DNA of 64,000 nucleotides. Source: Pseudomonas bharatica CSV86. Lineage in GTDB: Bacteria > Pseudomonadota > Gammaproteobacteria > Pseudomonadales > Pseudomonadaceae. This document shows, in pieces, positions 47,433-56,083 of the stretch (positions are counted from its first letter, which is position 1; every line of letters begins with the position of its first letter). The notes under the pieces are model-generated. The model was given only the letters and a program-made list of their open reading frames with translations. It was not told the origin of the DNA and did not search any database. A program made the translations under genes and the position numbers. The DNA lies in contig NZ_AMWJ02000002.1 of NCBI RefSeq assembly GCF_000319305.2, positions 2,432,001-2,496,000 of the forward strand, given 5' to 3'.

Positions 47433-50047
47433 TTTATCCACCCTTGCTGTCTTTGCAGATCATGTATTTTTTGCCTGGCCTGCTCAATTTTCGACTCTTC
47501 CAGTCCATGTTCAATAAGCCCAGGCTTTATCGCATCGAAATTTCTATCGATAGCGGTTTTTAAATCGAGAGCGTCGGCATGCTGCTTCTCCTTGGTATTT
47601 CTCCCACCGTAGGTTTCACTGAATTTCTTGTGAACTTCGCTAGGGATCGCAATACCAGGCGCCTTGGAGATTGCCGCTTTTATGTCCGGATCAGTCATGT
47701 TCGGAAAAGCTCTCGACAGGTATAGCTGCAATGCTTTCTTCGAAACAATATGATCGATATCCAGACCATCTCCGTTACTGTCTCTCTGCAATTGATCAGC
47801 TGGCCCAACATCCAATGGCTCCGAAAAAACCAACCCCGGCGACGGCAGATCACTTCCCTCTCCGTAACCAGGAAGCCTGGACCCGGCCTCCTCCTCGTCC
47901 AACCCCGGAAGTGTTTCGATTTGCGGCCGATACGGATCGAGTTCGGCGCCAGGAATGGTCCCGGTTAGCGGTGGCACCAAGGGCAGATCGGTCGGGCCGA
48001 GCAGTTCGCTGCCCGGCGGCACCAGCGGAGTCCAGGTACGCCGCCCTCCCGAGGAGTGCGCCAGCGATTTCGCGGCCTCGAGTGAAATCGGTTCGCCCAG
48101 TTGCAGCCAGGGCGCAAATGGCTGGGTCTGGGCTCGCACGCCGAAGGCGCTGGCCGGGCTGTGCAGGCTGAGGCGATCCAGGTCATACGGCGCGTTGCCC
48201 AACGCCGCGCTCTGCGAGTACCGCACCTCGAACTCGCGGCGCTCACCTAGCCAGGTGCTTTTCGGCGCATAAGGCGCAAGCCCGTTGGCAATACGCCGCT
48301 GGTTGATCTCGCTGAACGTCCCGCCGGGCGCGGCTTCTTCGCCAATAGATCGCCACAGCGCCTGCTCGAAACCGGCAAACGACGCGAATTCCCTGCCGCG
48401 CAACGTGTCTGCCGCCTGCGCAGGAATCGCCGCCCCGCTCGTCCGGGCGCTGGCATCCCACCAACCCGGAGCGGCAACCTGCCCACCGCCACTGACAACG
48501 CCCGTGCCGGCTGGCGGTACATCGAACGAGAAATAGAGAGGCGCCCTGCCGGGGATACAGACGATGCAGTCGTTGATCCGGGTGTCGACACCGGCGGGAA
48601 TCGCAAGCGCTTGCGGTTCGGAGGACAGCAGGCCAGACGCCGTCTGCACCTGCGGCTTGAGCGGGTCCGCCAATGCGCTGTCAGCCGTGAACACCAGGTC
48701 CCGGTCGGTCGCCGTCTGGCCTTCGGCCCGGTAGGTGTTGGTCAGCGGATCGAACACCGCGTTTCTCACCGGAACCCGGGAAGGGATTTCATCACCGGTG
48801 CTGGCAACGATGATGGCGGTGCTGTTGCCGTGGGCTTCAAGCCTGATCCGGTAATCGACCTCGGCCATCCCGCCGCGCTCGGCCAGGGCTTGCAGGTCCT
48901 GTCCTGCATGCAGGCCTATCCCCTCGGCAGGGATTCCGATCCCTTGAAGAAGGCGGCGCTGCTCCGGCATCAGTTCGCCGTTGCCCAAGGCCGTGGAATA
49001 GGTCGCCGCAGTTACAAACGTCCCAAGCGCCTGACCGGTGCGAATGGCCGCAACCCGGGCAATCTCCCTGATCGAGTCGCCAACCGCTCGCTCGATGGCC
49101 GACACCACACCTTCCGCCACCCGGACGCCGTCCCAGGTGAGCATGCTTCCAGTGGCGGTAGCCGCCATTGGCATGGTCAGCGAATTGGCCTCGCGGATCC
49201 GCTTCAGCCGCAGGTTCTCATCCGCCAGCTGCTTGAACCGGACCCGCGCCTCACGCAGTTCCTTGTACTGCCGCTGCCGCTCCCATTCCTCCTCGCGGGC
49301 CTTCCACACGACTTTCTGCTCGGCGTGACGAGCCGCCAATGCATTGGATCGCTCGGTCAACTGGCGAACGGCTTCGGAGAGCAACTGCGCTTCCTGGGCC
49401 GCGATATAGGCCGCTTCCCAGGCCTGGTGGAGTTCCTGGAACGACTGGCTGGAGCTTTGCCGCGCCAGGCGCTCGGCGTAGTCCTGCGGGGAATGCTGGA
49501 GCGGATCCTGGCCGTCGAAAGCCCGCGCCTGCTGGTTCTTGCGCTGCAACTCGGCGGCTTTCGCCGCGATCATCTCCTCGATCACCTGCCGTTCCCTGGT
49601 GATCAGGTGCAGTTGCCAGCGCTCGCTACCGTCATTGGCGGGATACTTGCGCACGGCCTCCAACTCGGCTTTCAACGTTTGACCAACGTTGCCGAGATTG
49701 GCCGCGTAGTGCCGGTCTATCGTTGCCCGGGTGGCTTGCTGGGTCTGCGCGAAGTGCTGTACCCATTGCTGATGAGCGGCGGCCTGGGCTGCCGCCTGGG
49801 CAGCGAGTTGTGCCTGCCGCGCCGCTTCGGCTGCGGCTTGTTGCTCGGCGCGGCGCTTGGCGATGGCCGCCGCCCTGGCCTTGGCGCGCTTCTTCGCGCG
49901 CTTGCGGCTCGATCCGCCAAAGCCACCGGAAAATCCGCTTCCGCCGCCTATGTCGAAAAAGCCCGCGTCCCTCGGTCCTTGCGTTTCGACGGTGCCGTCG
50001 CGGATAACCACATCGCCCGTCGTCCTATCGGGAAATAACTTGTCCAT
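47429..50047 (-). CDS. S-type pyocin with HNH-like C-terminal nuclease domain
   Basis: The 872-residue product starts MDKLFPDRTTGDVVIRDG. A Gly-rich patch and a basic, Ala-rich helix (about 47-92, RKRAKKRAKARAA) lead to a long coiled region. An S-type pyocin domain covers the middle (about 360-700; INDCIVCIPGRAPLYF near 490). A proline-rich linker follows. The tip, from about residue 755, holds LDIDHIVSKKALQLYL (His766), SEVHKKF (His806) and ETYGGRN, the D-H-I/H pattern of toxin nucleases of the HNH/LHH kind. The target is not proven. RBS AAGGAG lies 8 bp before the ATG, inside a hairpin loop. Confidence 0.85.
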   Translation of the reverse strand: MDKLFPDRTTGDVVIRDGTVETQGPRDAGFFDIGGGSGFSGGFGGSSRKRAKKRAKARAAAIAKRRAEQQAAAEAARQAQLAAQAAAQAAAHQQWVQHFAQTQQATRATIDRHYAANLGNVGQTLKAELEAVRKYPANDGSERWQLHLITRERQVIEEMIAAKAAELQRKNQQARAFDGQDPLQHSPQDYAERLARQSSSQSFQELHQAWEAAYIAAQEAQLLSEAVRQLTERSNALAARHAEQKVVWKAREEEWERQRQYKELREARVRFKQLADENLRLKRIREANSLTMPMAATATGSMLTWDGVRVAEGVVSAIERAVGDSIREIARVAAIRTGQALGTFVTAATYSTALGNGELMPEQRRLLQGIGIPAEGIGLHAGQDLQALAERGGMAEVDYRIRLEAHGNSTAIIVASTGDEIPSRVPVRNAVFDPLTNTYRAEGQTATDRDLVFTADSALADPLKPQVQTASGLLSSEPQALAIPAGVDTRINDCIVCIPGRAPLYFSFDVPPAGTGVVSGGGQVAAPGWWDASARTSGAAIPAQAADTLRGREFASFAGFEQALWRSIGEEAAPGGTFSEINQRRIANGLAPYAPKSTWLGERREFEVRYSQSAALGNAPYDLDRLSLHSPASAFGVRAQTQPFAPWLQLGEPISLEAAKSLAHSSGGRRTWTPLVPPGSELLGPTDLPLVPPLTGTIPGAELDPYRPQIETLPGLDEEEAGSRLPGYGEGSDLPSPGLVFSEPLDVGPADQLQRDSNGDGLDIDHIVSKKALQLYLSRAFPNMTDPDIKAAISKAPGIAIPSEVHKKFSETYGGRNTKEKQHADALDLKTAIDRNFDAIKPGLIEHGLEESKIEQARQKIHDLQRQQGWIK

Positions 50048-50070
50048 ACAGAATCTCCTTGTCTGTATGG
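50044..50070 (-). promoter_or_regulatory. Perfect hairpin over the pyocin ribosome binding site and start codon
   Basis: CCATACAGA (50044-50052) and TCTGTATGG (50062-50070) are perfect complements around a 9-nt loop. In the mRNA the loop carries CAAGGAGAT, the Shine-Dalgarno sequence, and the 3' arm contains the AUG start. It can act as a translation lock, or, as DNA, as a dyad operator. Confidence 0.7.
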
Positions 50071-50193
50071 CGCAGGGTGGCGAGTTGGAGGGGTGCGGCT
50101 GGGGTACATGTTTATGGCCGCAAGGCGGCCATATGCATCAATGTGTTTCGCAAAGCCCGTTGCAGGATTGCCCTGCAACGGAGGGGTAGCAGA

Positions 50194-51482
50194 TCAGCGC
50201 TTGGTCGCCAGCAGATACAGGCCGACCAGCAAGCCGATGGTGCAGATCCCGGCAACGTAGAGCGCCGGGGCCATCGGGCTGAACTTGAGCAGCGCGGTCA
50301 CGGCCATCGGGGTCAGGCCGCCGAAGATGGCGTAGGCCACGTTGTAGGAGAACGACAGGCCGCTGAAGCGCACCACTGGCGGGAAGGCGCGGACCATGAC
50401 GAAGGGCACGGCGCCGACGATGCCGACGCACAGCCCGGTCAGGGCGTACATCGGGAACAGCAGGTCCTTGTGCTCGGCAAGGGTGTGGTAGAAGGTCCAG
50501 GAGCTGACCAGCAGCGCCAGGCTACCGGCGACGAACACACGACCCGCGCCGAAGCGGTCGACCAGCCTGCCCGCGCCGATGCAGCCCAGGGTCAGCAGGA
50601 CGATGGCCAGGCTGTTGGCCTGCAGCGCCACGCTCGGGGTGAAGCCGTAGACGGTCTGCAATATGGTCGGGTCATCAGGATGACCACGATGATGCCGGCG
50701 GACAGCAGCCAGGTCAGCAGCATCGACAGGACGATGGCGCCACGATGGTCACGCAGCACGGCGCGCAGCGGTACTTCCTCGGCCAGGGCCTTGCGCTGCT
50801 GCAGTTCGGCGAATACCGGTGTCTCGTGCAGCCAGCGACGCAGGTACACCGAGAACAGGCCGAATACGCCGCCCAGCAGGAACGGGATCCGCCAGGCGTA
50901 GTCGGCGACTTCCTCCGGGGTATAGACGCTGTTGATCAGGGTCGCGACCAGCGAGCCGAGGAGGATGCCGGCGGTCAGGCCGGCGGTCAGGGTGCCGCAG
51001 GCGAAGCCGGTATTGCGCGCCGGCACGTGCTCGGACACGAACACCCATGCCCCCGGCACCTCGCCGCCGATTGCCGCGCCCTGGATCACCCGCATCAGCA
51101 GCAGAAGGATCGGCGCCGCCATGCCGATCTGCGCGTAGGTCGGCAGCAGGCCCATGATCAGGGTCGGCACGGCCATCATGAAGATGCTCAGGGTGAACAT
51201 CTTCTTGCGCCCCAGCAGGTCGCCGAAGTGGGCCATGACGATGCCGCCCAGCGGACGCGCCAGATAGCCTGCGGCGAAGATGCCGAAGGTCTGCATCAGG
51301 CGCAGCCACTCGGGCATGTCCGCCGGGAAGAACAACTTGCCCACCACCGTGGCGAAGAACACGAAGATGATGAAGTCATAGAACTCCAGCGCACCACCGA
51401 GGGCGGAGAGCGACAGGGTCTTGTAATCGTTGCGGGTCAGCGGCCGGGCCGGCTGGTCGAGGCTGGAGGGAACCGATGTCAT
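50194..51482 (-). pseudogene. MFS transporter, metabolite:H+ symporter type, apparent frameshift
   Basis: Two frames join to about 429 residues with twelve membrane segments. The N-terminal part starts MTSVPSSLDQPARPLTRNDY at 51482, has ALEFYDFIIFVFFATVVGKL and the MFS loop FGDLLGRKKMF, and breaks after VVILMTP. The C-terminal part resumes at ILQTVYGFTPSVAL. The break is at GGG 50669-50671; one more G restores ILMTPTILQTVYGF. Layout matches the MHS group that includes ShiA and KgtP; the substrate is unknown. The lost base is in a G/C run, so a sequencing error is likely. Two stem-loops (50159-50179 and 50113-50133) lie downstream. Confidence 0.83.
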
Positions 51483-51839
51483 TTTGACTTCTCTTAATGG
51501 AAGGTAGAAGCGGGCAGCAAGGCTTATGGAGGCCGGAAAGAACCCCGCACGATAACAAATTGTCCGAAAGCGACACAGATCTACATATTCCGCGCAGATA
51601 ATCATGACTGCATGGTCGTCGCTGTCTGCGAGGCTCTATATACTGGCCCCTCGTCGAAACCGGTTGCACCCAAGGTGGGATATTGTGCGAAAACGCTGCC
51701 AGGCTTGGCCTGGTCGGTTTCGCAGAGTTTCCCTCCGCCGCCTTCGAAGCGAAAACAGTGTAGTGAGTGGGCTGGATCGTTTTTTTGCGGCGTTACTGCG
51801 TCAACCAACGAAGCGTCACGGGTCAGAGGCACCCCCGGC
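51483..51839. other. 357-bp gap between MFS and thioesterase genes
   Basis: No gene is seen. It holds a TATACT hexamer (51639-51644), a possible -10 for the thioesterase gene, with no clear -35. A nested inverted repeat lies at 51686-51724: outer TGCGAAA/TTTCGCA and inner CCAGGC-TTG-GCCTGG. A run of seven T follows near 51780. An open frame crosses the gap but its residues look random. Confidence 0.6.
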
Positions 51840-52241
51840 ATGATTGAGCTCGAACAAGAAGATCCTATCCCGCAAGGCGACCTGGCCTTGCAAATCACCG
51901 CACTTCCCCGCGAAACCAACGGTTTCGGCGATATCTTCGGCGGCTGGCTGGTCGCCCAGATGGACCTTGCCGGCACCGCCATGGCCAGCCGTGTCGCCGG
52001 CGGGCGCGTCGCCACCGTGGCGATCGATCGCATGGCCTTCCTGGTTCCGGTAGCGGTCGGCGCGCAGCTGTCGTTCTATACCCAGACCCTGGAGATCGGC
52101 CGCAGCTCGATCCAGATGATGGTCGAAGTGTGGAGCGACGATCCGCTGTCCAGCGAGTGGCGCAAGGTCACCGAGGCGGTGTTCGTCTTCGTCGCCATCG
52201 ATGGCAGCGGCCGCACCCGCTCCGTCCCGCCTCGTCGCTGA
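51840..52241 (+). CDS. Acyl-CoA thioesterase, YciA-like hotdog protein
   Basis: The 133-residue product starts MIELEQEDPIPQGDLALQIT. The hotdog-fold core has NGFGDIFGGWLVAQMDLAGT and RVATVAIDRMAFLVPV, as in YciA acyl-CoA hydrolases. It releases free CoA from acyl-CoA in the cytoplasm. An upstream in-frame extension to 51612 lacks family similarity. Confidence 0.87.
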   Translation: MIELEQEDPIPQGDLALQITALPRETNGFGDIFGGWLVAQMDLAGTAMASRVAGGRVATVAIDRMAFLVPVAVGAQLSFYTQTLEIGRSSIQMMVEVWSDDPLSSEWRKVTEAVFVFVAIDGSGRTRSVPPRR

Positions 52242-52313
52242 CCAGGGCTCGCGCTAAACTCGCAGGTTCTTGCAAGGTCGAAGACCTCACGGCATATCCA
52301 ACGAGAGCAGCGC

Positions 52314-53210
52314 ATGTCCACACCCAAGGTCGAATCGGAACAACACGGCGAACTCAACTGCTGGCGCATCACCACTGACAGCGCCGAGCTGCTGGTGGCC
52401 CAGCAGGGGGCGCAGGTGCTGAGCTACCAGCGACTGGGCGAACCGCCCCTCCTCTGGCTGAGCGACCAGGCCCTGTTCAACCGCGGCAAATCGGTGCGCG
52501 CCGGCGTTCCGGTGTGCTGGCCATGGTTCGGTAATCTGCAGCGCAACCCCCTGGCCGTTCAGCAACAGTTCCAGGGCAATGACGCCCCGGCACACGGGCT
52601 GGTGCGCGGGCGCGACTGGCAGTTGCTCGGCATCGACAGCACTGGCGACGAGGTGCAACTGTCGTTCGGGCTGCCTGAAACCCAGGGCGCATTGGCCGGC
52701 TGGCCGCACAAGATCGAACTGACCCTCGAGATCCGCCTGGGCGCGCACCTGGCCTTCAACCTCACCAGTCGCAACCTGGGCGATGAAAAAGTCACCCTCA
52801 GCCAGGCGCTGCACAGCTACTTCGCGGTCAGCGACGTGCGTTCGGTGCGGGTGGAAGGGGTGAAAGGCCGGGATTACATCGAGACGCTCGCCGACTGGGA
52901 ACAGCGTACCCAGCAGACGGACCTGGCGTTCAGCGGCGAAACCGACCGTATCTACCTGGATACGCCTGCGGAACTGAGCATCATCGATCCCGCGTGGGAG
53001 CGACGTATCCGCATCAGCAGCAGCGGCTCGCGCTCGGCGGTGATCTGGAACCCCTGGACCGAACGCGCCGCGCAACTGCCGGACATGGCCGATGACGGCT
53101 GGCAGCGCATGCTGTGCATCGAAACGGCGAATGTGTGGGATGACATCGTTGAGCTGGCGCCGGGGGCGAGTCACACTTTGAGCCTGACGCTATCGAGCGA
53201 AAACCTCTGA
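52314..53210 (+). CDS. D-hexose-6-phosphate mutarotase (YeaD-like)
   Basis: The 298-residue aldose 1-epimerase-like protein starts MSTPKVESEQHGELNCWRIT. Features of the group are GVPVCWPWFGNLQRN, the catalytic His in DAPAHGLVRGRDW, and a Glu in MLCIETANVWDD. It interconverts anomers of glucose-6-phosphate. It follows the thioesterase gene by 72 bp on the same strand. Confidence 0.87.
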   Translation: MSTPKVESEQHGELNCWRITTDSAELLVAQQGAQVLSYQRLGEPPLLWLSDQALFNRGKSVRAGVPVCWPWFGNLQRNPLAVQQQFQGNDAPAHGLVRGRDWQLLGIDSTGDEVQLSFGLPETQGALAGWPHKIELTLEIRLGAHLAFNLTSRNLGDEKVTLSQALHSYFAVSDVRSVRVEGVKGRDYIETLADWEQRTQQTDLAFSGETDRIYLDTPAELSIIDPAWERRIRISSSGSRSAVIWNPWTERAAQLPDMADDGWQRMLCIETANVWDDIVELAPGASHTLSLTLSSENL

Positions 53211-53211
53211 A

Positions 53212-53302
53212 CCTGTGGGAGCTGGCTTGTCGGACCGCCGAACCGCAGCGATTGCTGTAGTGAATTCGCCATAGCTATCGCTGGCAAGCCAGCTCCCACA
53301 GG
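53212..53302. repeat. REP pair with one expanded arm
   Basis: The right arm is standard (AGCTATCGCTGGCAAGCCAG). The left arm reads GTGGGAGCTGGCTTG, then 16 extra bases TCGGACCGCCGAACCG, then CAGCGATTGC. The extra segment has its own TCGG/CCGA symmetry, making a REP with an internal bulge. Confidence 0.82.
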
Positions 53303-53324
53303 GGCCAATGGGCTACTGAAAGCT

Positions 53325-53873
53325 CTACAGGTCTGAGTCCTCCACAACCCGCACCTTCGCCGCATCCATGGCATAGGCGGCATCCGCCAGGTCATTGCTG
53401 ACCTTCTCGACCTTCAAGGTCCCGCTGACCCACAGCGGCGTGTAGATATCCGCCAGCTTCACACCTTTCGGATAACGCACCAGCACCAGCTGGTTCGGCG
53501 GCGGCGGCGGCACGTGGATGCAGGCGCCCGGGTAAGGCACGAGGAAGAACAGGGTGCTGTTGCCCTTGGCATCGGCCTCCAGCGGTACCGGATAGCCACC
53601 CAGACGGATGGACTTGCCGTTCATGCCGGGCACGGTCTTGGTCGAGTACATCACCGCAGGCAGCCCCTTGCTCTGCTTCAGGCCGCCCTTGGCGGTGAAG
53701 GTGCCCTGGGCCTCGGGCGAGTTGTGGTCGATCTCGGGCATTTCTTCCAGGGCTTTCTGGTCTGACCTGGGCATCAGGTCCAGCCAGTCGGTTTCAGGCA
53801 GTTCGGCCCGGGCAAGGGCGCTGCACAACAGCAGTGGGATCAGGAAAAGCGCGCGCATGAAAAAGCTCGGCAA
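53325..53873 (-). CDS. Secreted DUF3299 protein
   Basis: The 182-residue product has a signal peptide (MRALFLIPLLLCSALARAEL) and the DUF3299 features ETDWLDLMPRSDQKALE and PYPGACIHVPPPPPNQLVLV. Function is unknown; it should be periplasmic. An ATG a few codons downstream of the ORF start (MRALF) may be the true start. It precedes a small membrane protein gene on the same strand but in a separate unit. Confidence 0.82.
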   Translation of the reverse strand: MPSFFMRALFLIPLLLCSALARAELPETDWLDLMPRSDQKALEEMPEIDHNSPEAQGTFTAKGGLKQSKGLPAVMYSTKTVPGMNGKSIRLGGYPVPLEADAKGNSTLFFLVPYPGACIHVPPPPPNQLVLVRYPKGVKLADIYTPLWVSGTLKVEKVSNDLADAAYAMDAAKVRVVEDSDL

Positions 53874-53908
53874 CCGTAGGAAAAGTTGCCGAGCATTCTA
53901 TCCCGCAA

Positions 53909-54154
53909 TCAGTTTCTTTTGATCAGGCCGTAGATCACCAGCAGGATGATCGCGCCCACCACCGCGCCGATGAAACCGGCCGCCTCACCCGCCTGGTAGA
54001 TGCCCAGGGCCTGGCCGCCGTAGGTCGCCGCGAGCGAGCCGCCGATGCCGAGCAGAATGGTCATGATCCAGCCCATGCTGTCGTCGCCGGGCTTGAGGAA
54101 GCGCGCGACGAGTCCGACGATCAGGCCGATGAAGATGGTTCCGATGATTCCCAT
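53909..54154 (-). CDS. GlsB/YeaQ/YmgE-family small membrane protein
   Basis: The 81-residue product starts MGIIGTIFIGLIVGLVARFL and has three membrane segments, ending AIILLVIYGLIKRN. The family is linked to stress or envelope responses (transglycosylase-associated protein domain). I chose the ATG at 54154; the longer frame to 54184 adds ten charged residues that are not conserved. Confidence 0.88.
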   Translation of the reverse strand: MGIIGTIFIGLIVGLVARFLKPGDDSMGWIMTILLGIGGSLAATYGGQALGIYQAGEAAGFIGAVVGAIILLVIYGLIKRN

Positions 54155-54240
54155 GGCAATCCCTCTGAGTGAGTCCACCACCAAAAGCCTAGTCAGCGCT
54201 TCGGTGTCCTGCCATCAGAGGGCTGCCGGGCGGGAGAGGT

Positions 54241-55323
54241 TCAACCCGAGATCAGGGCTTCGACCTGCTGGATCTTCTGCTCCAGCGTGGTCATGTCGGC
54301 GCAGCGCAGGGTGGCATGACCGACCTTGCGCCCGGCCTTGAAGGCCTTGCCGTAGTGATGCAGGTGGCAATCGTCGATGGCGACGACCTTGTCCACCGCC
54401 GGCACTTCACCGATGAAGTTGAGCATGGCGCTTTCGCCGACCTTGGCGGTCGAGCCCAGCGGCAGGCCGGCCACGGCGCGCAGGTGGTTCTCGAACTGGC
54501 TGCACTCGGCACCTTCGATGGTCCAGTGCCCGGAGTTGTGCACCCGCGGAGCGATCTCGTTGGCCTTCAGGCCGCCATCGACCTCGAAGAACTCGAAGGC
54601 CAGCACGCCGACGTAGTCCAGCTTCTCCAGCACACGCCCTGCGTAGTCCTCGGCCAGCGCCTGCAGCGGGTGTTCGCTGCTGGCGATCGACAGGCGCAGG
54701 ATGCCGCTCTCGTGGGTGTTGTGCACCAGCGGGTAGAAGCGGGTTTCACCATCGCGGGCACGCACGGCGACCAGCGAGACTTCACCGGTGAACGGCACGA
54801 AGCCTTCCAGCAGGCACGGCACGCTGCCCAGCTCGGCGAAGGTGTCGACCACATCGGCGGCGCTGCGCAGGACCTTCTGGCCCTTGCCGTCGTAGCCCAG
54901 GGTGCGGGTTTTCAGCACGGCCGGCAGGCCGATGCTGGCCACGGCGGCGTCCAGGTCGGCTTGCGACTGGATATCGGCGAAGGCCGGGGTCGGGATGCCC
55001 AGGTCCTTGAACATGCTCTTTTCGAACCAGCGGTCACGGGCGATGCGCAGGGCTTCGGCACTCGGGTAGACCGGGACGAACTGCGAGAGGAAGGCGACCG
55101 TTTCCGCCGGCACGCTTTCGAACTCGAAGGTCACCAGATCGACTTCATCGGCCAGCTGGCGCAGGTGGTCCTGGTCACCGTAGTCGGCACGCAGGTGCTC
55201 GCCCAGCGGCGCGGCGCAGGCGTCCGGCGCGGGGTCGAGGAAGGCGAAGTTCATGCCCAGCGGAGTGCCCGCCAGGGCCAGCATGCGGCCGAGCTGGCCG
55301 CCACCGATTACACCGATCTTCAT
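54241..55323 (-). CDS. purK: 5-(carboxyamino)imidazole ribonucleotide synthase
   Basis: The 360-residue ATP-grasp enzyme starts MKIGVIGGGQLGRMLALAGT. It has the segment KTRTLGYDGKGQKVL and the active-site region NEIAPRVHNSGHWTIEG. It carboxylates AIR with bicarbonate and ATP in purine synthesis. It starts 10 bp after purE, forming the usual purEK operon. Confidence 0.96.
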   Translation of the reverse strand: MKIGVIGGGQLGRMLALAGTPLGMNFAFLDPAPDACAAPLGEHLRADYGDQDHLRQLADEVDLVTFEFESVPAETVAFLSQFVPVYPSAEALRIARDRWFEKSMFKDLGIPTPAFADIQSQADLDAAVASIGLPAVLKTRTLGYDGKGQKVLRSAADVVDTFAELGSVPCLLEGFVPFTGEVSLVAVRARDGETRFYPLVHNTHESGILRLSIASSEHPLQALAEDYAGRVLEKLDYVGVLAFEFFEVDGGLKANEIAPRVHNSGHWTIEGAECSQFENHLRAVAGLPLGSTAKVGESAMLNFIGEVPAVDKVVAIDDCHLHHYGKAFKAGRKVGHATLRCADMTTLEQKIQQVEALISG

Positions 55324-55333
55324 GGCAGCGACC

Positions 55334-55825
55334 TCAGGCCTGGCGCGGGTCTGGATTGTCCAGAACGCTGTCTGTCTGTTCTGCGCGGAACTGCTTCAGC
55401 ACAGTGTGGAATTGCGGATGCTTGGCACCGAGGATGCTCGCCGAGAGCAATGCCGCGTTGATCGCACCGGCCTTGCCGATCGCCAGGGTGGCAACCGGGA
55501 TGCCGGCGGGCATCTGCACGATGGACAGCAGCGAGTCGACACCGGACAGCATCGACGACTGCACCGGCACGCCCAGCACCGGCAGGTGGGTCTTGGCCGC
55601 GCACATGCCCGGCAGGTGTGCAGCGCCACCGGCTCCGGCGATGATCACCTCGATCCCGCGACCTTCCGCCTCTTCGGCGTACTGGAACAGCAAGTCCGGG
55701 GTGCGGTGGGCGGAAACCACCTTCACTTCGTAGGGAATGCCGAGTTTTTCCAGCATATCGGCGGTGTGGCTAAGGGTGGACCAATCGGACTTGGAGCCCA
55801 TGATCACGCCAACCAGTGCACTCAT
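55334..55825 (-). CDS. purE: N5-carboxyaminoimidazole ribonucleotide mutase
   Basis: The 163-residue product starts MSALVGVIMGSKSDWSTLSH, with the PurE signature GSKSDW and the conserved SAHRTPDLLFQYAEEA and AGAGGAAHLPGM. It moves the carboxyl group to give CAIR. A 26-residue extension to 55903 is not family-like. It leads the purEK operon. Confidence 0.96.
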   Translation of the reverse strand: MSALVGVIMGSKSDWSTLSHTADMLEKLGIPYEVKVVSAHRTPDLLFQYAEEAEGRGIEVIIAGAGGAAHLPGMCAAKTHLPVLGVPVQSSMLSGVDSLLSIVQMPAGIPVATLAIGKAGAINAALLSASILGAKHPQFHTVLKQFRAEQTDSVLDNPDPRQA

Positions 55826-56083
55826 CGTCGAGCCTCTCCTGCAAGCGTCTTGTGACGCGCCAAAAGCAACGAGCCACGCGGGAAGACCGGCGTGGCTCGT
55901 CATACGGATTCTGAATCGACCGGGTCGGCCGAAGGCGCGGGATTATAGCGCAGTCGGGGCAAAGCCGCCCAGCCCCGTTGGTAAGGTCGGGCGATGGCCC
56001 GCTGAGAGACTTCCAGATGCTCGGGCACCAGCCTTGGGGACTACTGTCGAGGCGCACTACCCCCAAACGCCAAGGATGTCCTT

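Noticed and set aside
50071..50193. LexA (SOS) box before the pyocin gene
   Set aside because: I found no CTGT-N8-ACAG in the upstream stretch. The ACAG and CTGT at the start are in the wrong order and belong to the hairpin.
51612..52241. Longer thioesterase with a 76-residue N-terminal extension
   Set aside because: The added residues look random (PSSKPVAPKVGYCAKTLPG), and the hotdog family starts near the ATG at 51840.
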